Source: Phaeosaccion multiseriatum
Lineage: Eukaryota > Ochrophyta, other classes
NCBI GenBank assembly: GCA_965112735.1
Contig: OZ218955.1
Coordinates: forward strand, 3,720,001 to 3,784,000
DNA length: 64,000 nt
Direction: 5' to 3'
Each line of letters opens with the position of its first letter. Position 1 is the first letter of the stretch. Both the position numbers and the translations under genes were made by a program. This document shows positions 23,367 to 34,255 of this stretch, piece after piece. The notes below the pieces were generated by a model. That model saw only the letters and a program-made list of their open reading frames with translations. It did not search any database and was not told the origin of the DNA.

Positions 23367-24534
23367 ATGAGTACAAGCACTATTTGGAAGAGCAGGTTGA
23401 GGAAGGAGCTCAAGAACGTGCCAGACAAGCTTCCGAAGGGAGTAAAACTCGGTACGATCAAGGACCAAGGCGGGGGGGGGAAGAAGGATTAGGCCGAGCC
23501 AAGGAGGGGTGTCGGCGACTGTAAGGGATTCACCTCGAACCGTTCTCGAGGATGACCTACTGAATAGGACGAGATCTGTCTGCCTGGACCGCTGCTAAGG
23601 GCTTGAAGTTATTCTTCTCCCTCTCTCTACACTTCCTTCTTCCGTGCTTTGCCGCTTTGCCTAGACGATAAATTCTTGGACGAAGGGAAGGGGACATGCC
23701 GGTGCGTCTTCTCCTTCGACCTCTCCATCACGCCTGCTGCGACTGCCTCGTCTCTGCTGTCCGACGAGCATGCTGATGGGGGGGAGGAAGATGAAAAGGA
23801 GAAGAGGGGGGAGGAGGAGGAGGAGGAGAAGAAGAAGGGAGGGGAGGCGAAAACGAGCACGCTTTCATCGGACGCAGATGCCGCAACTGCCGAAAGTAAG
23901 GTGCGATTCACACTCGAGTTCATCTTCGACGAGGTGCTCACAAAGTACCCCTTCGAGGCCCCCGTCATCACCCTCCTCAAGGGCAGAGAGGGCCTCCCCC
24001 CCTCGTTCCTAGCGAGCAGCGACGGAGTGGTGCAGCTGCCGGACACGGAGCAGTGGACGCCTTCCCACACACTGCTGTCTACCTTGGAGAGCATCGTGCT
24101 CATTGTAACCAATCACGTGACGCATCTCAAGAGGGGCGCGGGAGGGCAAGGGCTCGGGGTAGGGTTAGGCCTGCAGGGGGGAGGCGACGAGGAGGGGGAG
24201 GGAGTGAAGGGGCTACAGACGCCCATTGTGGCCGGTGAAGCGGTGCACATTGAGCGAATTCAGGGGGGCGTCTTCCCGTGCAAGGTCAACAAGGTGGGTG
24301 GAGAGATAAGAGAGAAAAAAGAGCGTCAGAGCTTTGAATGGAGGGGGGGAGCTCGATGGACCCACGCCACAACACTAAACCCGTTCACCCTTCACGTTTT
24401 CACATACATATGTTCCCTTCCGTGGTGGTGCCGTGGGTGCCGTGGGTTCCGTGGTGCCGTGTATCATAGTCTTCTCGACACTCCCCCCCCCCGAGCTTTC
24501 CCCTCTCATCCCCTCCTCTGCCTGGCCCCGTGGG

Positions 24535-24609
<75 letters not shown>

Positions 24610-25950
24610 CCCTTTGGCTCGCAGGGCCGCTTCACGAAGGCGTCCTCCCGCTACTTGGCCGTCACCTCCTCGCAGCTCATGGAGCTGGAAGCACACAAGA
24701 GCCGGAACAATCACGTGAGTGAGAGTAGTGACTTGGTTCTGTCCCGGCAGTTTAGCGCGTGAGGAATGACTTTGATGTGTCCACGTTGACGCCTCTCCTC
24801 TCCTCCCCTCCCCTGCCAAACTGGCCTTGTTCGTCTGGCCTGATCCTGCGAGATGCCTACACAGTACTTCGTAGTACACAGTACCGTACCTGTGTATCAC
24901 ATCAGCTGACTGCGTGGCTCCAGCTCTCCTCGCTCTTCGTCTGCCCACCCCTGCCCACACCCACACCCACCCACACACATCCGCTTCCCTCCCTCCCTCC
25001 CTCCCTGCCTGTATTCCTCTCGCTGCCCCTCTGTCTGTGCGCCTGACTTGGCATACGCCAGGTGGTGGTGGTGGCGTGCTATCCCCTCGCCTCTCTGGCC
25101 AAGCTCCGCTTCAAGAGGGGCGAGTCTGTGGCCATCGTGTGCAAAGACGGCAGCACACGTACGTACAGACAAAGACAAGAAGGCGTGCCCTCCACCCATA
25201 TGCTTGTCTACGCATGTCCACTCATGCCCACTCATGCTCATACTCTTGATTCACCCACTCAATCCCTGGCCACTGGCCCTCCATTGACTTAGTACCTCCT
25301 CCCCTGCCACCTGGCACCGGGTCCTGTCCTGACACCGGGTTCGATCCACCTCAGTCTCCATACCGCCGTCATTGGCACTGGAGTGTCGCCCCCGGGCACG
25401 GAGGGCTAATAGAATGAAACTGAAACTGAAACACCTGACACGTTACACCTACAATCATGACTCTCTGGCCATGCGATCATTGACTTATGGACTTAATGAT
25501 GTGTTCCTCCTCCCCTGCCCCACGCACTCTGACCAAGACAGGCTCGTTTCTGATGTCCCAGGCGCACGAATGTGTGCTGTCCATCCAGTCCTACCTCGGG
25601 GAGCAAGGCATCGCCACCGCACTGCCCCACAGGTTGGTAGTCCAGTCTGTTCGGGCGTGTGAGTCTCTTGCTTGCTCTGTTGTCGAGATTGATGAGGTCG
25701 AGTATCTCGCTCTCTGATCGGCGTGACTGGGGTCTAGGGAGGGGAGGGGGGAGCTGCTCAGAGGGTGGGTTTGAGGCCATCAATGGATGTCTAAGGTGTA
25801 CAGAAGGAGTCTTCAATGGGTGTCTCACGTGGGCCTCAATTGAGTGTCTACCGCAAACCCTCTTGACCTCCTACCACTCTGCACTCTTCACTCGTCCCTC
25901 CCGCTTGGCCTCTTGCACGCACGCACACACACATGCACCCCCCCCCCCCC

Positions 25951-25989
<39 letters not shown>

Positions 25990-28118
25990 GCAGTGGAGCG
26001 GCACAGTGCAAGGTGGACGAGGCCCGTGCCATCATGCTGAGCATCGACAAGAGAGAGAGGCTGTTCCGGAATGAGCCCAGCCGGCAGGGAGTCGAGCAGG
26101 TGAGTGGGCAGGGACGAGAGCGAGGACCTCTGGTCGTAGCGGTGGTGTGGGTGTGGTGTGGGTGTGGTGTGGTGTGCGTCGTGCGACTGTAGGGCCTAGG
26201 TAGGCTGGATGGCAGTGGATGAGCCGTGCCTGCGCTGCTGTCTGGCTCGAAGCACGCCAAAAGAGGGAGCAAGAGATGTTGCATCTCCCTATCTCTCTCA
26301 GACTCTTTTCATCCTCACCTGCCGCTCTCGATGTCTGTCTCTCTCCGTCTCCCCCTTTCCTCACCATCTCTCTCTCACGCACGCACACACACACACACCC
26401 GCGACAGTGCATGGACCTGTTCAGACAAGCGGCGGAGCTCTTCGAGGCGGGGGGGGACGACAGACACACGCAAGTGCTGCAGAGAATGCACCAATTCTTG
26501 CAGAGAGAGGTGTGTGTGTGCCTTACCGCGAGAGAGAGAGAGGGAGGGACTTGACTACATGTGTTCTTGGTCACTCAGCTCACTTTCATTGTTTCATTCA
26601 TGCATGCCACCACCCCTCTCTCACTCACTCGCTCGCACACTCACTCACTCACTCACTCACGCTCTCACTCACGCTCTCATTCACTCACTCGCTCCTCACT
26701 CACTCACTCACTCACTCGCGCACTCACCAACTCACTCACTCACTCACTCTCTCAACTCCCTCAATCACTCACGCTTCATGTTGCCCCTCTGCTCTACCAT
26801 CATCGCTTGACTCCTCGTCTCCTCGATTCCTCCACTCCATGCGTCGCAGGATGTACTCGCCCTGCTAGACGGTAAGCCCCTCCCGCCTGCTCCTCCCCTC
26901 AGTGAGGACATGCACGACGAGGTGGTGCAGCAGGGGGGGGAGCCGCCTCAGACGCCTCAGACGGGTGAGGAGGACGCGGTGGCTGTGCCGGTGATGGTGG
27001 AGGAGCAGCGGCAGGGGCAGGCATATGGGCAGGCGGCAGAACGGGGCGTTCTCGGGGGGGCGTTTTCAGGGCTGGCCGCCGCCTTTGCCCCCATGACGAG
27101 CTCGTCGAAACCTCCGGCAGCGTCAGCGGCGCGGAGGGGCTCTGTAGAGGAGGACAAGGAGGGGGTTGAGGAGGAACAAGAGAAAAGGGAGCAGAAGGAG
27201 CGGAAGGAGCAGGAGCCGAAGCAGGAATCGGGGCGGTCGGGGCGGCTGGCAGGGCTAGCAGCGGCAGTGGGAGACAGCAGGATGGTCCAGGCCATGAGGG
27301 GGGTAGCCAAGCCAGTGCCTCCTCCTGCTGATGTGGAAGCGGAGGTGGCAGCAGCGGTTGAGAAGGAGGAGGAGCTGGCGGCAATTGCAGCGGCGCTGGC
27401 AGCAGAGGAGGAAGAGGAAGAGGAGGAGCAACTCACGGCAATTACAGCGGTTGCGGCGGCTGAGGAGGAGGAGGCAGAGGCCAGGGAGACGGAGGAGGCC
27501 ATTGCTGCAGTGGCTGAGAAGGAGAAGGTGGAGGAGCAGGAGGCAGGAGAAGAGGATGCGATGGATGGTGAGGGCGAGGCGGGGATGGGCACAGCGGTGG
27601 TGGAGGGGTTGGCTGCACAAGGAGAGGGAGAGGTGGAGGTAGAGACGGAGCAAGGCACAGAGGCAGAGAAAGAGACAGAGACAGAGACAGAGACAGGAGC
27701 AGAGAAAGACGCAGGGACAGAGACAGGAGCAGAGACAGAGAAAGGCACAGAGACAGAGACAGAGACAGAGCAAGGCCCAGAAGCGGAGGAAGAGACAGAG
27801 ACGGGAGGAGAGAAGGAGGCAGGGACAGAGACGGGAGTAGAGACAGAGAAAGGCACAGAGACAGAGACAGAGACAGAGCAAGGCCCAGAAGCGGAGGAAG
27901 AGACCGTGGCAGAGGCAGACATGGAGACTGAGGGGGGGAAGGATGCAGGGTCGGGAGACACACACACACCAGACACAGACACAGCAGCAGAGGCAGAGGC
28001 AGAGGCGCCGTCACAGGCAAGGGCAGGAGCAGGGGAGGAGGCAGTGGCAGGAGAAGAGCAAGGAGGAAAGAAGAAGAATAACAGGAAGAACAACAGGAAG
28101 AAGAGAGGAGGAAGGTAG
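23367..28118 (+). CDS. Inactive E2-like (UEV-type) domain fused to a PH-like domain and acidic tail
   Basis: Eight exons join in phase: 23367-23451, 23665-24293, 24625-24714, 25062-25158, 25542-25632, 25994-26099, 26408-26509, 26850-28118, giving 822 residues. Residues 1 to about 170 follow the E2 ubiquitin-conjugating layout: first helix IWKSRLRKELKN, strands around CRCVFSFDLS and VRFTLEFIFDEV, the YPFEAPVITLL proline turn, then DGVVQLPDTEQWTPSHTLLS where active E2s have a cysteine before the W-x-P segment. No cysteine is present there, so catalysis is unlikely. An acidic Lys/Glu insert splits the domain. Exons 3 to 5 read like a PH fold (RYLAVTSSQLMELEA, VAIVCKDGSTRRSFLMS and a closing helix). 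Exons 6-7 are helical. The last exon is a long Glu/Ala/Thr repeat ending in a lysine- and arginine-rich tail. The domain calls are inference from pattern; the exon structure is firm. Confidence 0.65.
24536..24606 (+). repeat. CA dinucleotide array in intron
   Basis: CA units with two TACA interruptions lie just before the acceptor at 24623-24624 in the UEV-like gene. A second CA run precedes the acceptor at 25992-25993. Confidence 0.95.
27640..27970 (+). repeat. Coding repeat of GAGACAGA units
   Basis: Near the C-terminus of the UEV-like protein, imperfect 6- and 12-base units encode ET/TE and GTETE-type repeats. A longer block of about 100 bases containing EQGPEAEEETETGGEK is duplicated almost exactly (about 27765-27900). 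Confidence 0.8.
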
Positions 28119-28276
28119 GAACGTAGAAACTGTTGCTCCTGAAAGGAGAGGAAGAGAGGGCACTGCCCCGCCCCCCTTCGCGCCTCATTTCTTCATCTGT
28201 TATTATGGATAAGGATATCGGATAAGCTACTATACTAGTAAGCACATGAAAAAAAAAAAAGGAAAAAGGGAAAGGG

Positions 28277-28501
28277 TTCGGCCCTGGACAAGGTTATCTG
28301 ATTACTGATTACAGCCGGCGCCAGCCGGCCTGATTACTGAGTCTGATTACTGATTATGACCGGCGCCAGCCGGCCTGATTACTGAGTCTGATTACTGATT
28401 ATGACCGGCGCCAACCGGCCTGATTACTGATTATGACCGGCGCTAGCCGGCCTGATTACTGATTATGGCCGGCGCACACTGTAACCTTGTCCAGGGCCGA
28501 A
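28277..28501. mobile_element. 225-base terminal-inverted-repeat element (MITE-like)
   Basis: Perfect 20-base inverted repeats bound the element: TTCGGCCCTGGACAAGGTTA at 28277-28296 and its complement at 28482-28501. The inside is about five copies of a unit of roughly 32 bases, GATTACTGATTATGACCGGC followed by GCCAGCCGGCCT, with GATTACTGAGTCT spacers. It carries no open frame and no clear target duplication. A TG microsatellite touches its right end. The same end and unit sequences recur in the element at 61521-63246. The transposon interpretation is inference. Confidence 0.7.
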
Positions 28502-28507
28502 AGGTGT

Positions 28508-28567
<60 letters not shown>
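28502..28567 (+). repeat. TG dinucleotide array beside the inverted-repeat element
   Basis: About 30 TG units directly follow the right inverted repeat of the element at 28277-28501. Confidence 0.95.
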
Positions 28568-28569
<2 letters not shown>

Positions 28570-28815
28570 ACGAACGCGTGTCAGTTTCAGTTTCACAGTG
28601 CCGTCACATTTTACTTTTAGAAATCTCCCAACGGCCTCTCGATTGCTTCGCCTCTCTGTCACAAGCCCGGACGATGGCTTTGGTAGAGGCTGATGAAGCT
28701 TGTATGGGTGGGAGACTTTGTGAAGCAGGAGGAGCACAGATGCCCGAGAGGGGAATGGGAAGGCAAGTTTTTGTAGGACGATTGTGTGTGTGTTTTTTTC
28801 TCGCCCCCTCTCCCT

Positions 28816-28846
<31 letters not shown>

Positions 28847-29070
28847 CCTCTCTCTCTCTCCCTCTAGCGCTCAGATCTTCATCTTGCGCTCTATTCTTCC
28901 TCTCTCTCTCTACACCTCTCTCTGACTCTCTCTCTCTCTCTCTATGTGTATCACTTTAGTCTTCCTCTTTCTCTCTCTTCCCCTCCCTCTCTGACTCTCT
29001 CTATATGGCTCTAATCGTCATCTCTCTCGCTATTCCTCTCTCTCTCTTTCCCTCTCTCCTCCTCAGGCTC
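28568..29070 (+). other. Likely 5' flank or leader intron of the short ankyrin gene
   Basis: This stretch contains an ATG at 28674 with a short open frame (MALVEADEACMGGRL), followed by 250 bases of CTCT-rich sequence ending in a good acceptor at 29065-29066. No donor downstream of 28674 gives the right phase for the next exon, so I did not include it in the protein. It may be a 5' leader. Confidence 0.4.
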
Positions 29071-30435
29071 ATGGCCGAGGCCATCAAAGGAAACGACGTC
29101 TCCCTCCTCCAATCCCTCTACGGAGTGTGCACTGCTCGACAGGTTAACAAGCCCATTCACGTGCCTGCTGGCCGAGCCAACGAGGGTGGCACCGGAAGCA
29201 ACAGCAGCACCAGCAGCAGCGGCGGCGACGATACCTCTACTACGACCACTCTGCTACAAGTGGCCGCTCTGGCGGGGAACGCGGCGGTAGTGGACACCTT
29301 GCTCCGAATAGGCGCATTCGTAGACGGCACCACGCCCTCCTCGCGCCTGTCCCCGCTGCTCCTCGCCATCAAGGCCGGCCACGTCACCGTTGTGCAGCAG
29401 CTCCTTCGGGCAGGGGCCAGCCTCAACCCAACAGACGGGTGAGTGAGAGAGTGGGTGAGTGGGTGAGTGAGTGAGTGAGTGAGTGTCGCTCGAGATGAAC
29501 GACGGACGGAGAGCTCTGAGGCCCCTCCTCCTCCTTCTCGTGCCATGGGTTGGGTTGAAGTCCTCTGCTATTTGCTCCTTTTGTATGGCGCATCAGCAGA
29601 AAGAATCCATTGCGTATTCCCTTCCCCGGCCTACGGTGTTTCGACCCCAACCCTCCCTCCCTCCCCCCCTTCCTTCCCGCTCGTCAATGCAGGACCTTCT
29701 GCCATGCCGACCATGCCGACTCGCCCTCCTCCTCCTCGAGCAGGAGCAGCCTGTGGCCGCACAAGTTTGTATACAGCCCTTCGGCGAGGTGCTGGGTGGC
29801 GGTGCCCCAGGGCGGCCTAGGACGGCTACCACAGCCCGACAAAGAGGAGGCCTCGCGAAACAGACAGAGCAGCCGGAGTACGCACGAGGAGGGGGGGCAG
29901 GTCTCCCCCGACGACGTTGATCACCGTGCTGCGGCTCCTCTTGCTGCTGTATCACCAACTACTTGCGCTACTGGTCCTGCTGCCGTGTCGAGCCCCTCCC
30001 TCGCGCTGGCGTGGGCCCTTCACGAAGTGGAGAAGCACGGGGAGTGCCCACCGGAGAGGAAGTGCGCCAACGTGAGGCAGAAAGGGGCGGTGAAGGAGCT
30101 CGTCGTCAGAGAGGAAGGTAAGTGGCGCTTGAAGAGGATTGATGGCTGCGGGCTACGAGCATTGGGTGTAAAACAAACAAAAAAATACACACTACAAAGT
30201 GGAGATGGTCGAGTCATTGCCATGAGAGGTAGCAGATCCATCCCACAAAGTCAATACCCCACCCACCCACCCACCCACCCTGCTCCGGTCTCCTCCCTTG
30301 CTTCCCCTAATCACGTCCATCCTATCAGGCTGGAGGAAGCGGGGCTGGCTCGTGGTGCTGCGCCAGCGGAGTATCGCCTCCGAGCGGGCCCAGCTGGATG
30401 GGCGGGAGGATGGGCCATCGTCGGACCAACGCTAG
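29071..30435 (+). CDS. Short ankyrin-repeat protein
   Basis: Three exons join in phase: 29071-29438 (after an acceptor at 29065-29066), 29693-30117, 30329-30435, giving 299 residues if the ATG at 29071 is the start. The first exon has ankyrin-like units: MAEAIKGNDVSLLQSLYG, then LLQVAALAGNAAVVDTLLRI and SPLLLAIKAGHVTVVQQLLR, each with the A-G-x-x-x-V-x-x-L-L pattern. The second exon has a Cys/His-containing start (GTFCHADHADSP), and Trp- and Pro-rich sequence (WPHKFVYSPSARCWVAVPQG). The last exon is basic (GWRKRGWLVVLRQRS). A copy of the dispersed TATCACCAAC motif is read in frame as VSPT. Ankyrin repeats bind other proteins; no partner can be named. The start is the weakest part. Confidence 0.6.
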
Positions 30436-30920
30436 CCTAAGCAAGACAGACAAGACCGAAGCTATCTGCAGCCTAAGCGAAGGAGAGATGCAAGACGGAG
30501 ACATTTTACAATACGGGCAGGAGGAACAGCGGCGGCAGGGTACTGCATGTGACAAGGGCAGGTGGTATGGCCCAACTCTGTTGCTGGGAGCGGCCGTATC
30601 AGCATCTGCTACTGCTGCTGCGCGTGGTGGATGGAGGGATAGAAACTCCATGGCCATGCACATCGTTGAGCTAAGCTTTAGTTTGTTGTAAAGAGTCGTG
30701 TTGCTCTCCATCTTAAAATTTTAAAAAGTCATGGAGCTGTTTGTACATTGCGCTGTGCGTGCTTCATGAATTAGACAATTGAACCGGTGAAGCTCAAGAC
30801 CTCGCTCTACGGCCTTCCCCCAACGTCTTTACAGCCCTATATGATGGTTTTCCTGCTGCGGAAATTGTTTTTTTTTTTTTCTTCTTCTTTTCCCACCCCC
30901 AACCACCTAGTCATGATCAT
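30436..30920. other. Spacer between the two ankyrin genes
   Basis: The 485 bases after the TAG at 30433-30435 are less GC-rich than average. They contain ATCTTAAAATTTTAAAAAGTC (near 30713) and a T run of 12 (about 30869-30880), compatible with a 3' end followed by a promoter. No gene is seen. Confidence 0.5.
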
Positions 30921-33440
30921 ATGGCACGAAAGGGATACAATTTCTTAATTTGGGCCGCCAGGGCTCAGCAGGACGAGCGATTGAGCGAGCAAGCGAGGAG
31001 AGCGAGCAGCGATTTGACATTTGACCACGCACAGCCATTTGACGGAACAATTACAATTGCTCACAAATGCCTCGAAGAGTACAACCAACACGTGGACATC
31101 CACTGTAACGCCAAACACCTCTTCCTCTTCTTCCTCTCTCTAAGAGTTATGGGCTATTCAGCTTCTTTCTCAGGTACTAATGGGTCGGAGATGGACGGAT
31201 GAATTTGGGACTGGGATGGCCCCTGCTGCTTGCCTTTTGCTCTGCCTTTCTCTTTTTTCCTCTCTTTTCCTCCACACTCCCTTCTCTCCTCCCTCTACCA
31301 CCCCTACTCCCTAGGCCGCTGATATCTCTAGTATCTTCTCCTCCTCCACACATCTTTCACTCTTTCTACTCCAACCTTCATCTCCTTCCACGGCTTCAAG
31401 GGTTAGGGCTTTGACTTCATCCTTTCTAATTTAATTTCTTCTTATAAAACAACGCAAAAAACTGTGCTTGCAGAAGAGAAGCACATGGCTCCGACACTAT
31501 ACTGGGAAGCCGTGCTGTCCGCCGTGGACCTGACCAAGTCTTTGAAGGTCACAGGGCATACCCCCTTTCACACCCTCGCCGAGATGGAGGGGGCGCAAGA
31601 CGTGGGGGAGGAGGAGATGCTGACGCAGGTGCAGGCCATCAAGAGCGCGGGATTCGTCAATGTGGATGCGATTTCTTCCAAGAAGGGGGGGCGAACGGCG
31701 CTGCAGATAGCTGCGCAGAGGCGCAAGGTGGGGCTTGTGCGGGCCTTGGTGCGGGCAGAAGCGGATGTCAACATGCGCAGCAGGGACGGCTGGAGCACGT
31801 TGTCTTACGCAGCTGAGGGAGGCCACCCTGCCATCGTTCACTTCTTGATTGAGTGGGGGGCTGATGTAATGCACAGCCTAGCTCTGCACGAGGCGGCGAG
31901 AGTGTGCGCCCCTGGAAGTTCAGAGACGATTCAGATCCTGCTTGACGCGGGAGAAGACCCGAACGAGAGGAACGGAAATAAGCGGCAGCTCACCCCCGCC
32001 CAGCTCTGCTGCAGAAACACGGGGGGGAGCACGGCAGAGAGGGCGGCGGTGCTGTCCACGCTCCTCGCGGGAGGCGCAGAGGTGGGCCTTGTCTCCACCG
32101 AGGGCGCCACGCTGCTCCATGAGGCGGCGGACAGCGGGCTCGCCGAGAGCATCCGTGTCCTGCTGGAGCACGGGCTGTCGGCGGACGTGAGGGACTCCAA
32201 CCAGGAGACTCCTCTGCACCACGCGGCGAGCTGCAGGGAGAATGAGGGAGGCGGGTTGGAGTGTGTGCAAGCCCTCGTGCGCGGGGGGGCAGACAGCAGC
32301 GCGGTGGGGGCGAGTGGAGTCACCCCTGTGCTCAAGGCTGTCGGTTACGCCAATCTCAGCGTTACAGAAGCGCTGATTGACGCTGGAGCGTCTGTAACCG
32401 CCAAAGAGGCTCGCAACGACATCACCGCCCTCCACATTGCGGCGGCGCTCGGAAACATCAAGCTTGCCTACCTCCTCATCGAGGCTGGCGCGGACATTTG
32501 CGCCCTGACAGAGGACGGATGCAGCCCTCTGACGGCATGTGCCGCCACCTGTACGCAGGCGGGGTACATTCCTATCATGCGCTCCTCCGTCAAGACCATG
32601 CGGGGCGACAGGGCACAGCGCCAGCAAGTGGCGAAGCTGCTCCTCAAGCTGGGAGCTCCTCTGGATGAGAAGTTTCTGGGGACCGCCATGACGTCAGGCT
32701 GGGCGAATCTAATAGCCGAGGCATACGCCAAGGCCAGCGAGAAGGCGGCCGAGGCGATTGACAGATTGGGCACGGTGGCACATCACCATTCCAGCACGGA
32801 CTCAGCGGGGGATGCCCTCAACCGTTCCGTGGTGAAGATACGGCTCATCAACGAGGAGCAGCAGGAAGCAAAGGACGACGAGCAGCACGCCAACGAGTAC
32901 ATTATCAGCCTTTCCCTGGTGGAGAAGCTCATACCCCAAGCCTTGAGCGCAGACCAGGGAGGACAAGAGGCCGGAGAAAGAAAGCGGCAGAGGACGGGTG
33001 GGAGAGGGGGGTCCCACGCCAGTGCCACGGGCAGTCTATTACGCCTGCTGCTGGATCCCGAGAGTGCCGGTTTCCAAGGGAACGACGTGGGCGGCGGCGT
33101 ACGCACAGCGGGATGCTTTGGCGGCAGAGAGATCGAGCTCAGGCACGACGGAAGCGACTTCACCGAGGAGGGTTTCCAGGCAGTCGTGGACCTTTGTACC
33201 ACGGGAAGCATCGAGGACTTCCTGACACGCGGCGGCGGCGGCAGGAGACGAGTGAGTGGAAGCGGAAAGAGAGAAGGTCTCGACCATGAAGAGGGCTGCG
33301 AAGGGGCAACAAGACTCAGGCTCTTCGACGCGGGGCGGGCCGAATCGGCCCTGCAGGCAGCGGAGTTCTTTGGCTTGGAGCAGATGCAGCAGCAAGTGCA
33401 GAGCATCGCTAGCGAGTACGGCTTTGAGGTAGGGGCGTGA
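30921..33440 (+). CDS. Ankyrin-repeat protein with C-terminal BTB-like domain
   Basis: The main exon is 31474-33440. A likely first exon, 30921-31173, has matching phase (ending TCA G, joining AA GAG) and would give 739 residues. Without it, the first in-frame ATG is 31485. The main exon carries about eight ankyrin units, for example GRTALQIAAQRRKVGLVRAL, GWSTLSYAAEGGHPAIVHFL, ATLLHEAADSGLAESIRVLL, ETPLHHAASC and ITALHIAAALGNIKLAYLLI. After a linker, residues near the end fit the second half of a BTB/POZ fold: REIELRHDGSDFTEEGFQAV, DLCTTGSIEDFL and LQAAEFFGLEQMQQQVQ. Ankyrin plus BTB proteins commonly act as substrate adaptors for CUL3 ubiquitin ligases; that role is inference here. The uninterrupted 1.97 kb exon is unusual among its intron-dense neighbours. 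Confidence 0.75.
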
Positions 33441-34255
33441 CACACCAAAGGGAGGAGTGAGAAGGAACAAGAGGATGAGGATTATCAAGATGATGATGGA
33501 AGGGAGGGAGGGAGGGAGGGAGGGAAGGAGGGAGGGAGGGAGGGAGGGAGGGAGGGAGGGAAGGAGGGAGGGAGAGGTGTGTAGAATACAAGATGAGGCG
33601 TAGGTAATAGTGAGAGGAGGAAGGAGGGAAAGAGTGTGCAGGGGTGTATGAAAGCGCGTGAATCGCGAGAGACAGGGCCTTGTCTGCTGTACTATCGGAG
33701 ATGAGCGCAGCGGGAGCAGAGGGGGCTTGTAAGTAAAAAGAAATGATGTAATAATAAGTCATGATACCTTCCTCAAAACAAAGTCAGATAATAGTGGTCC
33801 TTCTTCCAATTGATGACAGCACCGCTGCTGCCTGCCTACACAGCCGGACCGCCCTTGTTGTCTCTCCCCATATCAACCGAGATCAGGACATGGAATCGTG
33901 GTCGGACAATGAACAACCGAAACCGAAACCGAAACAGAAGCTGAAAGAGAAACTGAAAGCCCGCGGTGGAGCGGCGTGGGGGGGGGTGCCAAAGTGTTTG
34001 CCAGTTGTGAGCCGTAGCACGAGTCGCGGCATCGCCTTGCGGGGCCAATTGTCCGTCCTCCGTCATTGGTACTCCGTCCTTGGTACTCCGTGCTGGAGAA
34101 GGCAAAGTGCAGCCCCTTCAGGTGCAGCCCCTTCAGCTGCAGCTCCCTCAGGTGCAAGTGCAAGCCCCCGTCCCTCACAACATCACAGCCCCTCACAGTC
34201 TCCCACAGTCTCCCACAGTTCCTTACGGGGCTGAAGCTGAACGGTCGGTCGCAAT
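33441..34255. other. Spacer between convergent genes with GGGA repeat
   Basis: This 3' region lies between the ankyrin-BTB gene (+) and the TM9 gene (-). It holds a GGGA array (33500-33572), a GGTACTCCGTC-type duplication near 34065-34095 and CTCAGGTGCAG-like direct repeats near 34115-34160. Open frames over it are short and lack family resemblance. Confidence 0.5.

Noticed and set aside
33761-34234. Plus-strand frame downstream of the ankyrin-BTB gene
   Set aside because: No domain, no splice context, and it overlaps the TM9 3' flank and direct repeats.
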